The notes beneath the pieces were generated by a model. It made no database searches. It had not been told where the DNA came from and saw nothing but the letters and a program-made list of their open reading frames with translations. A program made the position numbers and the translations under genes. This document shows, in pieces, positions 27,443 to 36,410 of a DNA stretch of 64,000 nt. The stretch comes from Arcticibacter pallidicorallinus. Its GTDB lineage: Bacteria; Bacteroidota; Bacteroidia; Sphingobacteriales; Sphingobacteriaceae. How positions within the stretch are numbered: the stretch's first letter is position 1; each line of letters begins with the position of its first letter. The DNA is taken from the NCBI RefSeq assembly GCF_003002875.1, contig NZ_PVTH01000009.1, positions 1-64,000 on the forward strand, given 5' to 3'.

Positions 27443-28093
27443 ATGAAGTCCATTAAAGTCTTTTTAGTTGAAGACCATAACATCGTGCGAAACGGGATTC
27501 GCACGCTTTTGGAGAGGCAGACAGACATTGAGATTGCCGGGGAGGCGGAAACGGTTAACGCAGCTCTTGAAAAACTCAGAACAGGAATCCAGGTCAATAT
27601 TATCTTATCTGATATCAATATGCCTGACCGGAGTGGTCTGGATCTAATCGATATCGTCACTTCCGAATTCCCGAATATCAAGGTCATCATGCTGACCATG
27701 TTGGATCATGAAAATTACATCAAACAGTCTATAAGAGCTGGAGCCAGCGGTTATTTATTGAAAAATATCGACATTGAGCAGATGCTTTTCGCCATCAGGC
27801 ATATCGCTTTGGGCGGAAGATATATAAGCTCCGAGATAGTTTTTGAGATGTTTAAGAAGCAACTAAGTTCGCCGCCTGAGCTGGGCGCGGGCGAGTTGGT
27901 AGAACTGTCGCAAAGGGAAGAAGAAGTTCTGCATCTGATAGCCGACGGATTTACGAATCAGGAAATTGCCGATAAGCTATTCACCAGTCGCAGGACAGTT
28001 GAAGGACATCGCCAGAACTTACTGGAAAAGACCCGCACCAAGAATACGGCTACACTTATCAGATATGCCATACGCAATAGCATTATTAACTAG
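27443..28093 (+). CDS. NarL/FixJ-family response regulator (REC + LuxR HTH)
   Basis: The 216-residue protein has a receiver domain at 1-120 with the acidic pair in LVEDHN and the phospho-acceptor Asp57 in ILSDINMPDRSG, and the conserved Lys equivalent is not obvious in the GASGYLLKN segment that follows. Residues about 150-212 form a LuxR-type HTH (LSQREEEVLHLIADGFTNQEIADKLF). Its cognate kinase is not adjacent. A second, output-less receiver follows 128 bases later. Confidence 0.92.
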   Translation: MKSIKVFLVEDHNIVRNGIRTLLERQTDIEIAGEAETVNAALEKLRTGIQVNIILSDINMPDRSGLDLIDIVTSEFPNIKVIMLTMLDHENYIKQSIRAGASGYLLKNIDIEQMLFAIRHIALGGRYISSEIVFEMFKKQLSSPPELGAGELVELSQREEEVLHLIADGFTNQEIADKLFTSRRTVEGHRQNLLEKTRTKNTATLIRYAIRNSIIN

Positions 28094-28221
28094 CTTCTTA
28101 CCAGGTAGTTACTACGTGAATTTATGTCTTTTTCCGCTTTTTTTGACTAGTTTGCTTTATTACCTTTATGGTGGATCAGTCGCAATTCAACTACATTAAC
28201 CTTTACCATAAAAACATAGCG

Positions 28222-28602
28222 ATGAAAGTGAAAAGGAAGATTTTAGTTTTAGACGATGACAGGTATATTCTCGATGTCCTCGACGAAGCACTGACCTATG
28301 AGGAGTTTGAAGTAAAAACAGTAACGGATATCAAGTCATTTTTTAGCTTAATGACAGAGTACCAGCCTAACCTTGTTTTAATTGATTACTTGCTCCAGGG
28401 AATCAATGGTGGGGAGGTTTGCCACCAAATAAAAAGCGCAAACTCTACACGGGAAGTACCGGTAATCATGATGTCGGCCTATCCAAAGGTTTTCGAATCA
28501 CTTGGAACGTACGGTTGCGACGCATTCATCGCTAAGCCCTTTGATCTGTATATGCTGATTGACAAGGTAAAGAGCCACATGCCGCTCGGACATGCAGGCT
28601 AA
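28222..28602 (+). CDS. Single-domain response regulator
   Basis: From ATG 28222 the protein has 126 residues and consists of a receiver domain only: the acidic pocket in LVLDDDR, Asp55 in LVLIDYLLQG, and the Lys in FIAKPFD. Without an output domain it probably relays phosphate or binds a partner. The longer frame from 28168 would add 18 residues with no receiver-like features, so I rejected it. It ends six bases from the convergent glycosyltransferase gene. Confidence 0.85.
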   Translation: MKVKRKILVLDDDRYILDVLDEALTYEEFEVKTVTDIKSFFSLMTEYQPNLVLIDYLLQGINGGEVCHQIKSANSTREVPVIMMSAYPKVFESLGTYGCDAFIAKPFDLYMLIDKVKSHMPLGHAG

Positions 28603-28608
28603 GTATAA

Positions 28609-29886
28609 TCAGGCTGCCTTCGTTTTCGCTTTGGCAGGTAGCAGGTCATGTTGAGAGGAAGTCATCACGTCCCGGTATTGATCTCTGATTAAGGAAGCGA
28701 CCTTTTGCCACGTGAACAGGGTGTTTACCCTCTTGATCGATTCGATACGCATCAGTTGACGCATATGTGAATCAGAAAGTATCATGCCGAGCGATTCCGC
28801 TAGCGCTTTGGGATTCTCCGGGGGGACCAATAAACCTGTATTACCATGGTCGACGCTGTATTTAATTCCGCCAACGTTTGATCCGATCACTGGAGTACCG
28901 CAGGCCATCGATTCAAGTGGAGTAATTCCGAACGGTTCATACCAGGGGGTTGTAACAAAAACATCTGCGGCAGAGTAATAGTATTTAAGAAGATTTCTTC
29001 CCTTTCTGCCAACGAATGTAACAGCATGATCCATGTTTTCTTCTGAAACGATGGATTTTAGCCTGTCTAGTTCGGCATGATCAGCTGTATCAGGGTCTTC
29101 GAAATCGCCTCCTACCACCAGAAGCCGTACCGGGATAGCCGCCTTATAGAGCAGCGAAGTTGCCCTGATTACGTTATCTATGCCTTTTCTCGCCACCATA
29201 CGCCCCAGCTGCAAGATTATCTTTTCCTCGGGGTTAAGTCCCAGTTTCTTTCTCGAGTAAGATTTACTGATTGGCTGGAACTCTTTTTTACTGAAACCGC
29301 AGGGTACAACAGCAACCCGATTTTCGGGCGCCATATAATAAGTTAAAAGGTCATGCTTGTCCTGGGGGCACTCGGCAATAATGACACTGGCAGCCTTTAC
29401 GATTTCTTTCTCTATTGAGATTCGTATTGCCGGGAACTGGTCATCATCGTGCTGATAGAGCTTCCGGATATATCCCAGGGCATGGAAGGTGATCACAAAG
29501 GGAACACCCAGAATTTCTTTGATCTCTGATGCTACCCAACCAGACATCCAGAAGTTGGCATGGATTAGCTCATAGCACAACTTTTCCCGATGCATGAATC
29601 GGAGCATATTATCCCTGAATTCGGGCATGTGCTGCCATAGCTCTTCTTTCCGCAGAGGGTATGGTCGACCTGCATTTACATGGATGACGCGTACGCCTGG
29701 TAGCCAAAAAATAATCTTCTCAAGTTCTGGGTCATCGTTTCTCGTGTAAATATCTATTTCATAGCCCAAGGCCGCCAATTGCCTGGCTAACTCTGCTACG
29801 TAAACATTTTGACCACCGCTATCGACCCCGCCGATTGTAGCAAGCGGAGATGCATGTTCACTTATAAACGCGATCTTCGGTTTCAT
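28609..29886 (-). CDS. GT4-family glycosyltransferase
   Basis: The 425-residue cytoplasmic enzyme has the GT-B fold. The donor-side start GGVDSGGQNVYVAELARQL is typical of the sucrose-phosphate synthase/MshA branch. The C-terminal half has LQLGRMVARKGIDN and the EX7E motif EPFGITPLE, then GTPVIGSNVGG. It would transfer a sugar from a nucleotide donor with retention. Its start lies 29 bases inside the preceding gene, so the two are translated together. The acceptor is unknown, and a stress-related glucoside or sucrose-like product is possible. Confidence 0.88.
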   Translation of the reverse strand: MKPKIAFISEHASPLATIGGVDSGGQNVYVAELARQLAALGYEIDIYTRNDDPELEKIIFWLPGVRVIHVNAGRPYPLRKEELWQHMPEFRDNMLRFMHREKLCYELIHANFWMSGWVASEIKEILGVPFVITFHALGYIRKLYQHDDDQFPAIRISIEKEIVKAASVIIAECPQDKHDLLTYYMAPENRVAVVPCGFSKKEFQPISKSYSRKKLGLNPEEKIILQLGRMVARKGIDNVIRATSLLYKAAIPVRLLVVGGDFEDPDTADHAELDRLKSIVSEENMDHAVTFVGRKGRNLLKYYYSAADVFVTTPWYEPFGITPLESMACGTPVIGSNVGGIKYSVDHGNTGLLVPPENPKALAESLGMILSDSHMRQLMRIESIKRVNTLFTWQKVASLIRDQYRDVMTSSQHDLLPAKAKTKAA

Positions 29887-31045
29887 AGGAAATGTCTTTT
29901 TGTGATATTTTTTCTCTTAATGCAGTCGCCAGAGGTTGATACAGTATCCTGTTGGGGGTGCCGGAGAGATTGGTATTGTCCCAAAGTCCAGAGCCGTGCC
30001 AGTAACTCGGATCGTTCCAATCGGGCCGGTCAATAATAGGGTATAGGCATACACCCCAGAAGGGGATTTCATCAGGAATTAACTCCAGCTCTTTCCAGAC
30101 GAAGTTGAACCAGTTAGGCCTGTCCTGTCCAGAATGACTCGTCTCGCTCAAGATCATCGGCTTTTTGTAGCGTAAATACGCTTCGCTCAGCAGGTCACAC
30201 AGGGGGCGCCATCTTTCGTCGTGTTCCAGGTTCGCCCATGGGAGAAATTCTTTAAATCCGGTGACCCATTGGTTGTTATAATAAAAATTGAGTCCTAAAA
30301 CATCCAGGAGCTCCGGAGTTCCACCGAGTTCCGGACAGATTCTCCCGCAGAGCATATCAATCGCCTGATATTGAAATTCGTGCTGCATCGCGGCCTCGAA
30401 TACTTGCTCATCCGTCGCATTCAAAGGAGGAACGATATTGACAAGGGGCTCCGTTGCAAGGATGACGATGCGATTGTCGAGCGCCTTCAGGGCTTTTGCC
30501 GCGGCGATATAGGCTTTCATGAGTACATACTTGGCATTCCAACCCTGATTCTTGTAATATGGAGCAGTTTCACCTGCATCTGCGCATAGCCATGATATGA
30601 AGCTTACCTCGTTGATAGGCGTCAAAATCAGAGGCTTAGTGGACTCGGTCTTTTCTAAACAGTACCGGGCAAAAGCAAGGCTCAGCGATACAAGCCTTTC
30701 CTCAAAATGCGGATGGAACGGGTCCAGATCATCCGGGAAACCGAAATGACAGATATCCCAGACTTGCTGGATTCCGGTCTCAGCAGCAGCCTCTATCATC
30801 AAGCCGGCGATACTAAAATCATATTGATAAGGACGAATTTCTACCTGGCTCCAGCGAAGGCCCTCACGGACGGTTTTGATGTCAAAGTCTCTCAGCATGG
30901 CGTAGTCATTCCCGAGCTGTTCCAGATGACCCGTAATTTTCATAAAGTCGATTCGCTCCCCCTTTAGATTTAAGAGGTCGGCGCATTCGAAACCGGCCAT
31001 CAGATATGATCCGAAGGGATTATTATCAATAGACTTGAATTCCAT
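29858..31045 (-). CDS. GH1-like clan GH-A glycoside hydrolase
   Basis: The 395-residue protein is a TIM-barrel of clan GH-A. The acid/base Glu is in LTPINEVSFI (an NE motif) and the nucleophile Glu is in MILSETSHSG. It lacks a signal peptide, so it acts in the cytoplasm. The family is usually annotated as family 1 glycosylhydrolase or beta-galactosidase-like, often next to a GT4 gene as here. I chose ATG 31045 since the longer frame starts with TTG. Overlap of 29 bases with the GT4 gene indicates a tight functional pair, perhaps making and breaking one compatible-solute-like glycoside. Confidence 0.8.
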   Translation of the reverse strand: MEFKSIDNNPFGSYLMAGFECADLLNLKGERIDFMKITGHLEQLGNDYAMLRDFDIKTVREGLRWSQVEIRPYQYDFSIAGLMIEAAAETGIQQVWDICHFGFPDDLDPFHPHFEERLVSLSLAFARYCLEKTESTKPLILTPINEVSFISWLCADAGETAPYYKNQGWNAKYVLMKAYIAAAKALKALDNRIVILATEPLVNIVPPLNATDEQVFEAAMQHEFQYQAIDMLCGRICPELGGTPELLDVLGLNFYYNNQWVTGFKEFLPWANLEHDERWRPLCDLLSEAYLRYKKPMILSETSHSGQDRPNWFNFVWKELELIPDEIPFWGVCLYPIIDRPDWNDPSYWHGSGLWDNTNLSGTPNRILYQPLATALREKISQKDISYETEDRVYK

Positions 31046-31260
31046 TAACAAATGTTTTTTTATTAAGTAGATAAAGTATCGACAAACAACCTCTTCGTTT
31101 GTTTAGAACAAAGGGTATTAGCGCTAGACGATAACTTGCTGAAAATTAGATAGACGCAGCATTGCAGGGTGTTGTACTATCGTACGAGCGGTAAGATCAG
31201 GTGTTTCTCTTGCGAGAATGCGTATATTCCGTATCGGCATTATGTCGTCCAGGAGTATCA

Positions 31261-32091
31261 TTAAGGAAATAATATAATCGGCACTCTGGAAAAGCTGTAT
31301 ATGGAGGAACTTGACTTAAATAGTTTGTTGAACATTCCGTGACGCTTCCACTGCAAGACCATAATGTCGGCTTTAATTTCCGCCATCTTCTGATTCAGTT
31401 CTTCAGCTTTATTCTTATGTTTAAGATTTACATACCGCATCTTCGGATAGTTCATCAACTTTGACAATTCATGCTTAAAATAGTCTCGCATGTAGCATTC
31501 TGCCATTTCAGGCAAGCCGTCTGCTGTAAGGTGGACAAGTTGAATGCCCGCAGAGAATGCCTGAGCTAGTTTTACAACAGGACGAATAACAGACATATCG
31601 CAGTACCTGAGGTCGGTAACATAAGCAATCGTATCAATATTTTTAATTACGTGGTTCCGGGGGATGATCAACACTGGGCATTTTGCCTTTTCAAGTATTT
31701 CGTATACTTCACTTTCGGGCACGTCGGGAACAGAGTTTTTCGATCCTGATGAAATTACAACAAGCTCTATCTCCTCTTTCCTGACAACGTCAGACAGCAG
31801 ATCATTAGAGTACTTGGTTTCAAGAAGATGTGCAACGTTACCCGGAATTTTGGGCTTATCTAACATGCTCCTTTCCTGGACGCCGTCAAACTCATCTAAG
31901 GGCACCTCGTCCCTAAGGGTTTCGAGCTCTCCGGCGTGGACCATCTCTTTCTTTTTGTTCTGAACAAAGCCTGCATCCACTTTCATCCATAGAAATGTTT
32001 TGGCTTTCAGGTTATTGGCTATACGTATGGCGCTCTGGGAAATATCTTCATCGGGCGAGTCTATCGGATTGATAGCAAGAATCTTTTTCAT
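31261..32091 (-). CDS. Universal stress protein, two-domain
   Basis: The 276-residue cytoplasmic protein is a tandem UspA protein. The first unit opens KILAINPIDSPDEDISQSAI and contains LVVISSGSKN near residue 113, and the second covers about 148-276 and opens with DTIAYVTDLRYCD. The glycine pattern for ATP binding is incomplete. Usp proteins accumulate in stress and stationary phase. A 12-bp perfect palindrome, AAATACGTATTT (32153-32164), lies in its upstream region and could be a regulator site. Confidence 0.85.
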   Translation of the reverse strand: MKKILAINPIDSPDEDISQSAIRIANNLKAKTFLWMKVDAGFVQNKKKEMVHAGELETLRDEVPLDEFDGVQERSMLDKPKIPGNVAHLLETKYSNDLLSDVVRKEEIELVVISSGSKNSVPDVPESEVYEILEKAKCPVLIIPRNHVIKNIDTIAYVTDLRYCDMSVIRPVVKLAQAFSAGIQLVHLTADGLPEMAECYMRDYFKHELSKLMNYPKMRYVNLKHKNKAEELNQKMAEIKADIMVLQWKRHGMFNKLFKSSSSIYSFSRVPIILFP

Positions 32092-32213
32092 CGTCTGGTT
32101 GGTTGTCGTGTTGATGATACAACAACTTAGGAGGTTAGATTGTTGGCAGGGTAAATACGTATTTTCAGGTAAAAAATACGCTTTCGAATATATAGGAGCG
32201 AGGTTTTATTACC

Positions 32214-32414
32214 CTATCTTTCTATGATGCTATCAAACATCCAATTAGCCGTTTCTTCATCGGTTCCATCCCTGAAAAAAATTACGAGATAAAAGTAGCC
32301 GTTAACAGTTACGGGCACATGAAGCTCGTTTTCCTGGGGCATATTTTTTATTTCCAGGTCCGGTATTGCCTCTTCTGCGGCTTTGCGTATTTCATCTGCG
32401 GTTGGTATCATCAT
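32214..32414 (-). CDS. Small hypothetical protein (66 aa)
   Basis: The frame begins MMIPTADEIRKAAEEAIPDLE and ends EETANWMFDSIIER, acidic and with one central hydrophobic strand (VNGYFYLVIFF). It could be a one-sheet fold. No family recognised. It sits on the same strand between the stress gene and DUF763, and both the first and second methionine (32411) could start it. Confidence 0.5.
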   Translation of the reverse strand: MMIPTADEIRKAAEEAIPDLEIKNMPQENELHVPVTVNGYFYLVIFFRDGTDEETANWMFDSIIER

Positions 32415-32476
32415 TCTTAAACAACGGAAAATAGAGAATTGTGTGAAAGAAGTTTGGACGAGTCGTTAACAAGACA

Positions 32477-33679
32477 TCAAAAGAGCTTGAGCTGCTTGTC
32501 GGAAGGAGCTTTAACGTTACCGAAAACGGTCCTGCCGCCATATTTCCAGGAATCTTTCCGCTCCCTCTCCAGCAAAGGTTCGAGGCCGTGCTGGGGAGTG
32601 AATTCCTTTTCCGCTGCTTGGGACATCTTGAAGAGCCGTTTTACGGCCTCTGTTTTTTCTGAGTGTCCGATTTTAGCACTATCCACTGCTTTCTTCAAAA
32701 CCTGGATCGTATCATCGTAAACCTTGAGCGGAACAGGGAAGGGCTGTCCGTCCTTGCCACCATGAGCCACTGAAAATCTCGCCGGATCGCTGAACCGGGC
32801 GGGCGTTCCATAGATAACTTCACTTACCAGAGCGAGCGACTGTAATGTCCGCGGACCCATCCCGGTCAGCAGCAGTAAGTCTTCGAAATGTTTGGGTCCC
32901 TGATCGTGTGCAACCCAAAGCATAGCGCCTAATCTTTTCATATCGACGTCCTTTGATCGAAGATCATGGTGCGAAGGCATAACCAGCTTTTTGATTTCAG
33001 CCATCATTTTATCGGGTGATTCAGCACTCATCTCCATGATGCTCGTTCTCGCATCAGTAGCCTGCTTATCCGCCAGGTTAATGATGGTACCAAGACCCTC
33101 GCCATAAATTGATGTATGCGGATTTTCTACGAAGGATTGCAGACCGGCGGAGTGCCAGTGATAGCGTCGGGCAGTGGAGCTTCCCTGCCTCATTCCTTGT
33201 TGTACTACAGTCCAGTCGCCCTCACTGCTTACGATGAAAGAATGCATATATAGCTGAAAACCATCCTGAATAGCGGTGTTATCGACCTTTGCACTTAGCT
33301 TACTGCTGCGTACGAGCTCCTCTCCATTTAGTCCGGTTCGTTCTGCCACTCCGAGCAGTTCTGAAGGGGCCATCAATGAGGATTTACCTTTCCCGCCGCA
33401 TATATATAAACCAAGATCACGCGATCTGGAGTTTACTGAGCGCTTTAGAGCTCCCATGACGGAAGTCGTTATTCCCGACGAATGCCAGTCCATGCCCATT
33501 ACGGCACCCATGCTTTGAAACCAAAACGGGTCACTCAGTCGCCTCAGAACCTCGGCCTTGCCATATTCCAGAACAATGGATTCTATTATGGCAAGACCGA
33601 GGGTTGACATACGGTCTGCAAGCCAGATGGGGACTTTTCCGTAGTGTAAGGGAAGGTCTGCTGTTCCTGAATGCTTCAT
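32477..33679 (-). CDS. DUF763 protein
   Basis: The 400-residue protein opens MKHSGTADLPLHYGKVPIWL, the DUF763 start, and contains the central WHSAGLQSFVENPHTSIYGEG stretch and a helix-hairpin-helix-like LLLLTGMGPRTLQSLALV that suggests DNA contact. DUF763 is found in archaea and scattered bacteria and has no experimentally settled role that I know of. I rejected the longer frame from 33757 because it adds 26 residues upstream of the usual start. Confidence 0.85.
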   Translation of the reverse strand: MKHSGTADLPLHYGKVPIWLADRMSTLGLAIIESIVLEYGKAEVLRRLSDPFWFQSMGAVMGMDWHSSGITTSVMGALKRSVNSRSRDLGLYICGGKGKSSLMAPSELLGVAERTGLNGEELVRSSKLSAKVDNTAIQDGFQLYMHSFIVSSEGDWTVVQQGMRQGSSTARRYHWHSAGLQSFVENPHTSIYGEGLGTIINLADKQATDARTSIMEMSAESPDKMMAEIKKLVMPSHHDLRSKDVDMKRLGAMLWVAHDQGPKHFEDLLLLTGMGPRTLQSLALVSEVIYGTPARFSDPARFSVAHGGKDGQPFPVPLKVYDDTIQVLKKAVDSAKIGHSEKTEAVKRLFKMSQAAEKEFTPQHGLEPLLERERKDSWKYGGRTVFGNVKAPSDKQLKLF

Positions 33680-33710
33680 TACTAACGAAGTTAGTAATTT
33701 AAACTTGATA

Positions 33711-34640
33711 TCAGATACCGCTGCGCAGCCTTTTGCTGTTTTCAACCTGGCGCTCAATAATGCGCGTACGAATTTGCTTCCTGAATATTTCGCTTCCTTC
33801 TTCCGGCTCGGGATTTATAGCGGTGCCTACCCTTATTTCCGGATCTTCTTCCACCTGTGCACCGTAATCCTCGAGCACACGCATGGCAACTTCGGATTCG
33901 GCAATAGACTGGGTGTGTACCGTTACCACTGAACCTTCGGCTGCAAGCTTCGAAAAATGAGCAGCCTCATCATGATCGTCAAATAAAGTTCCGAAAAAGC
34001 CGCTCAGTCTGTTTGCATATTCAGACTCGGTATGATGCGTTCCCCGAACGGATACGTCAATATTTTCGTCAAGAAAACCGCTATTCTTTAATTTCTGAAT
34101 AGCTGTCTGTGCAGTAAAGCCATTTTCGAACACACCTATTACTGTGTGAGGGGTACTCGCCGCCTTAGCTTTACGCCGCCTGTAGAGCCTTTGCTCATCA
34201 AAGTGTTCATGCCCGTAAAAATTGTCCTGAAAAGCAGCTGAGCTGACGGGGTCGGTATTCATGAAAATGCCCCTGATGCTCATCTCCGTCTCCAACGAGA
34301 CATTGTTTTTGCTATAATCGGGTAACGCAGCAAGCTGTTCCGGAGTCACCATAGGCAATATTACCTCATCCCGGTCTACGTCAATTTCAGCAAGACCTAT
34401 CGGAATCAACACGTCGCGGTCTTCGAGATTCCACTCATTCTCCGTAAGATCCAGAACCAGGTAACGCACTTTGCGGGAGCTTTCGTCAAATAATAATTCA
34501 GACACTTCGCCGAGATCCTGGCCTTCCGCCCCGATGACTTCCCAGCCTTTAATGTTAGGCTGACCATCGGCTATTTCAAAATTGCTACCACCCAATTCCT
34601 GAAGGTGGTTGCTTTTTACATTCTCATCATTTGCTTCCAT
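33711..34640 (-). CDS. PRC-barrel and general-stress (YflT-like) domain protein
   Basis: Residues about 25-110 form a PRC-barrel domain (GWEVIGAEGQDLGEVSELLF and VRYLVLDL). Residues about 165-250 resemble the general stress protein 17M/YflT domain (TVIGVFENGFTAQTAIQKL). The tail is charged. PRC-barrel proteins of this kind are common in stress loci of Bacteroidota. It is cytoplasmic and probably grouped with the adjacent small membrane protein and DUF4142 gene. Confidence 0.82.
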   Translation of the reverse strand: MEANDENVKSNHLQELGGSNFEIADGQPNIKGWEVIGAEGQDLGEVSELLFDESSRKVRYLVLDLTENEWNLEDRDVLIPIGLAEIDVDRDEVILPMVTPEQLAALPDYSKNNVSLETEMSIRGIFMNTDPVSSAAFQDNFYGHEHFDEQRLYRRRKAKAASTPHTVIGVFENGFTAQTAIQKLKNSGFLDENIDVSVRGTHHTESEYANRLSGFFGTLFDDHDEAAHFSKLAAEGSVVTVHTQSIAESEVAMRVLEDYGAQVEEDPEIRVGTAINPEPEEGSEIFRKQIRTRIIERQVENSKRLRSGI

Positions 34641-34649
34641 TGTCGTTTT

Positions 34650-34748
34650 TTAAAAAAGGTAAAGTATCAAGGCCACTATAAGCAAGATAATGGCAAGCCA
34701 AATCCACCAGGGATTGCTTTTTTTAGGTTGAACATCAAGTTGAGCCAT
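34650..34748 (-). CDS. Short single-span membrane protein (32 aa)
   Basis: A complete frame encodes a cytoplasmic head MAQLDVQPKKSNPWW and a hydrophobic helix of about 17 residues ending LYLF. It fills the gap between the PRC-barrel and DUF4142 genes, 9 and 7 bases from each, which fits an operon. The head (PKKSNPWW before the helix) is shared by many small Bacteroidota membrane proteins that I recall, none of known function. Confidence 0.7.
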   Translation of the reverse strand: MAQLDVQPKKSNPWWIWLAIILLIVALILYLF

Positions 34749-34755
34749 AGCGTTT

Positions 34756-35379
34756 TTAGTTAGATGTGTTTACACGTGAAGTATTTCCCATAGTCTGATG
34801 CTGTTTGTATTTCTCCACCAGAGGCTCCGCCTTTTCATGATGTGCTTTCAGTACCGGCAGGGTCTTAGTGGCAAAGGCCTTAACTTCAGGATCTGTCTCA
34901 TTCTTACTTGTTTCTTCGAACAATTTGATAGCATCCATGTGATGAACCATCATCAGGTCCATATACTGTTTATCAAATTCAACGCCCGTTTTGGAGCTCA
35001 GATCTGTTAGCTGCCCCTGAAATACACCGCTTATAACAGGCGACAGTTGAACCTTCTTCGAAGTGGCAAGAGCCTTTAGCTCACTGTTTGCTTTTGTATG
35101 GTCTTTCACCATCTGAGCGGCAAAATCCCTGACGTCCTGGTTTTTAGCCGCTTGCTGCGCCAGTTTGCCAAATTCCACCTCTGCCATTCCTGCATCTGCG
35201 GCTTTCATAAAGAACGTGGAGGCCCCGGCCTGGGTAGTATCCTCGTCTGCTGAAATATCTTCCAGATAAGCGGTACTATCCGTCTCCGTATTTCGTCCGT
35301 TATTGTTTTTGCTGTCTGTACACGCTTGAAACGCGAGTAGAGCGCCGAGCGTCATTGTTAAAAATGTTGCGTTTTTCAT
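34756..35379 (-). CDS. DUF4142 lipoprotein
   Basis: The 207-residue precursor has a lipobox LAFQAC at about residue 20 followed by a disordered acidic linker and an all-helical DUF4142 domain at about 57-190 (GMAEVEFGKLAQQAAKNQDV and FAAQMVKDHTKAN). DUF4142 proteins are ferritin-like bundles, secreted or periplasmic, of unknown role and frequent in stress-inducible loci. It is divergent from the SDR gene. Confidence 0.9.
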   Translation of the reverse strand: MKNATFLTMTLGALLAFQACTDSKNNNGRNTETDSTAYLEDISADEDTTQAGASTFFMKAADAGMAEVEFGKLAQQAAKNQDVRDFAAQMVKDHTKANSELKALATSKKVQLSPVISGVFQGQLTDLSSKTGVEFDKQYMDLMMVHHMDAIKLFEETSKNETDPEVKAFATKTLPVLKAHHEKAEPLVEKYKQHQTMGNTSRVNTSN

Positions 35380-35494
35380 AGGTTAATCGTTTGTCTTGTT
35401 AACCTGTCGTATTTCAAAATGTTTGCAAAATTCAGAAAACCATCAGCTATCCTCATTGTTCGTTTCTTTGAATCTATCTATCAAAAAACAGATC

Positions 35495-36394
35495 ATGTCT
35501 ATGAAAAACGAACAGTTAAATCCGAACCCGCATGAGCGGTATCCCAGACCTCCATTCCCTAAACAGGAGCAGGAGGTACCCGGCACGGAAGATCAGATGC
35601 AGCCTAAGGCAGACCACGGTGAAGAGTCCTATGTGGGCACCGGCAAGTTGGAAGGTATGAAAGCCGTAATAACCGGGGGAGACTCAGGCATCGGCCGTGC
35701 CGTCGCGATTGCCTTTGCCAGGGAAGGTGCTGACGTATGCATCAGCTATCTTGCTGATGTGGAGGATAAAGATGCTGAAGAAACAGCCGAATACGTGAGG
35801 AACGCCGGAAGAAAGGCCCTGCTGATCAAAGGCGATATTCGACAAGAGTCACATTGTAAGGAAATCATTGATAAGGCCGTCGCAGAATTCGGCAGGATTG
35901 ATATCCTGGTCAATAACGCGGCTTATCAGATGGCTCACGAGGACCTGCATGAAGTACCCTCTGATGAGTGGGCACGGACATTCGATACGAATATCACGGC
36001 GATGTTCTATCTATGTAAAGCCGCTGAGCAGCATATGAAGCCGGGCAGCAGTATCATTAACACTACGTCTGTTAATGCCTACTCGCCAAGCCTGAAACTA
36101 CTTCCTTATGCTGCGACCAAAGGCGCGATTCAAAACTTTACTGCCAATCTCAGCCAGATACTGCTGGAGAATAATAAAGGCATACGAGTAAATGCGGTGG
36201 CTCCTGGACCGGTATGGACGCCGCTGATTCCCTCTACGATGCCAGAGCCTGAAAATTTCGGAGCTGATACGCCAATGGGCCGTCCCGGGCAACCCGTTGA
36301 GATTGCTCCAGCCTATGTCTTCTTAGCTTCACACGAATCCAGCTATATTGCCGGAGCTACCATACCTGTAACTGGCGGGCGAATTACTATTTAA
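35495..36394 (+). CDS. SDR-family oxidoreductase (YhdF/YghA type)
   Basis: The 300-residue protein has a Pro-rich N-terminal extension (NPNPHERYPRPPFPKQEQ) found in stress-type SDRs such as YhdF, YhxC and GsiB-linked dehydrogenases. Then come the NAD(P) motif TGGDSGIGRAVA, NNAA, the catalytic Ser in NTTSVNAY, and YAATK. The tail VTGGRITI is intact. Relatives reduce or oxidise unknown carbonyl substrates under stress. The start at 35495 (MSMKNEQ) was chosen over the longer frame from 35396, and 35501 is possible. Confidence 0.9.
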   Translation: MSMKNEQLNPNPHERYPRPPFPKQEQEVPGTEDQMQPKADHGEESYVGTGKLEGMKAVITGGDSGIGRAVAIAFAREGADVCISYLADVEDKDAEETAEYVRNAGRKALLIKGDIRQESHCKEIIDKAVAEFGRIDILVNNAAYQMAHEDLHEVPSDEWARTFDTNITAMFYLCKAAEQHMKPGSSIINTTSVNAYSPSLKLLPYAATKGAIQNFTANLSQILLENNKGIRVNAVAPGPVWTPLIPSTMPEPENFGADTPMGRPGQPVEIAPAYVFLASHESSYIAGATIPVTGGRITI

Positions 36395-36410
36395 AGAGAT
36401 AGACGTGGGT

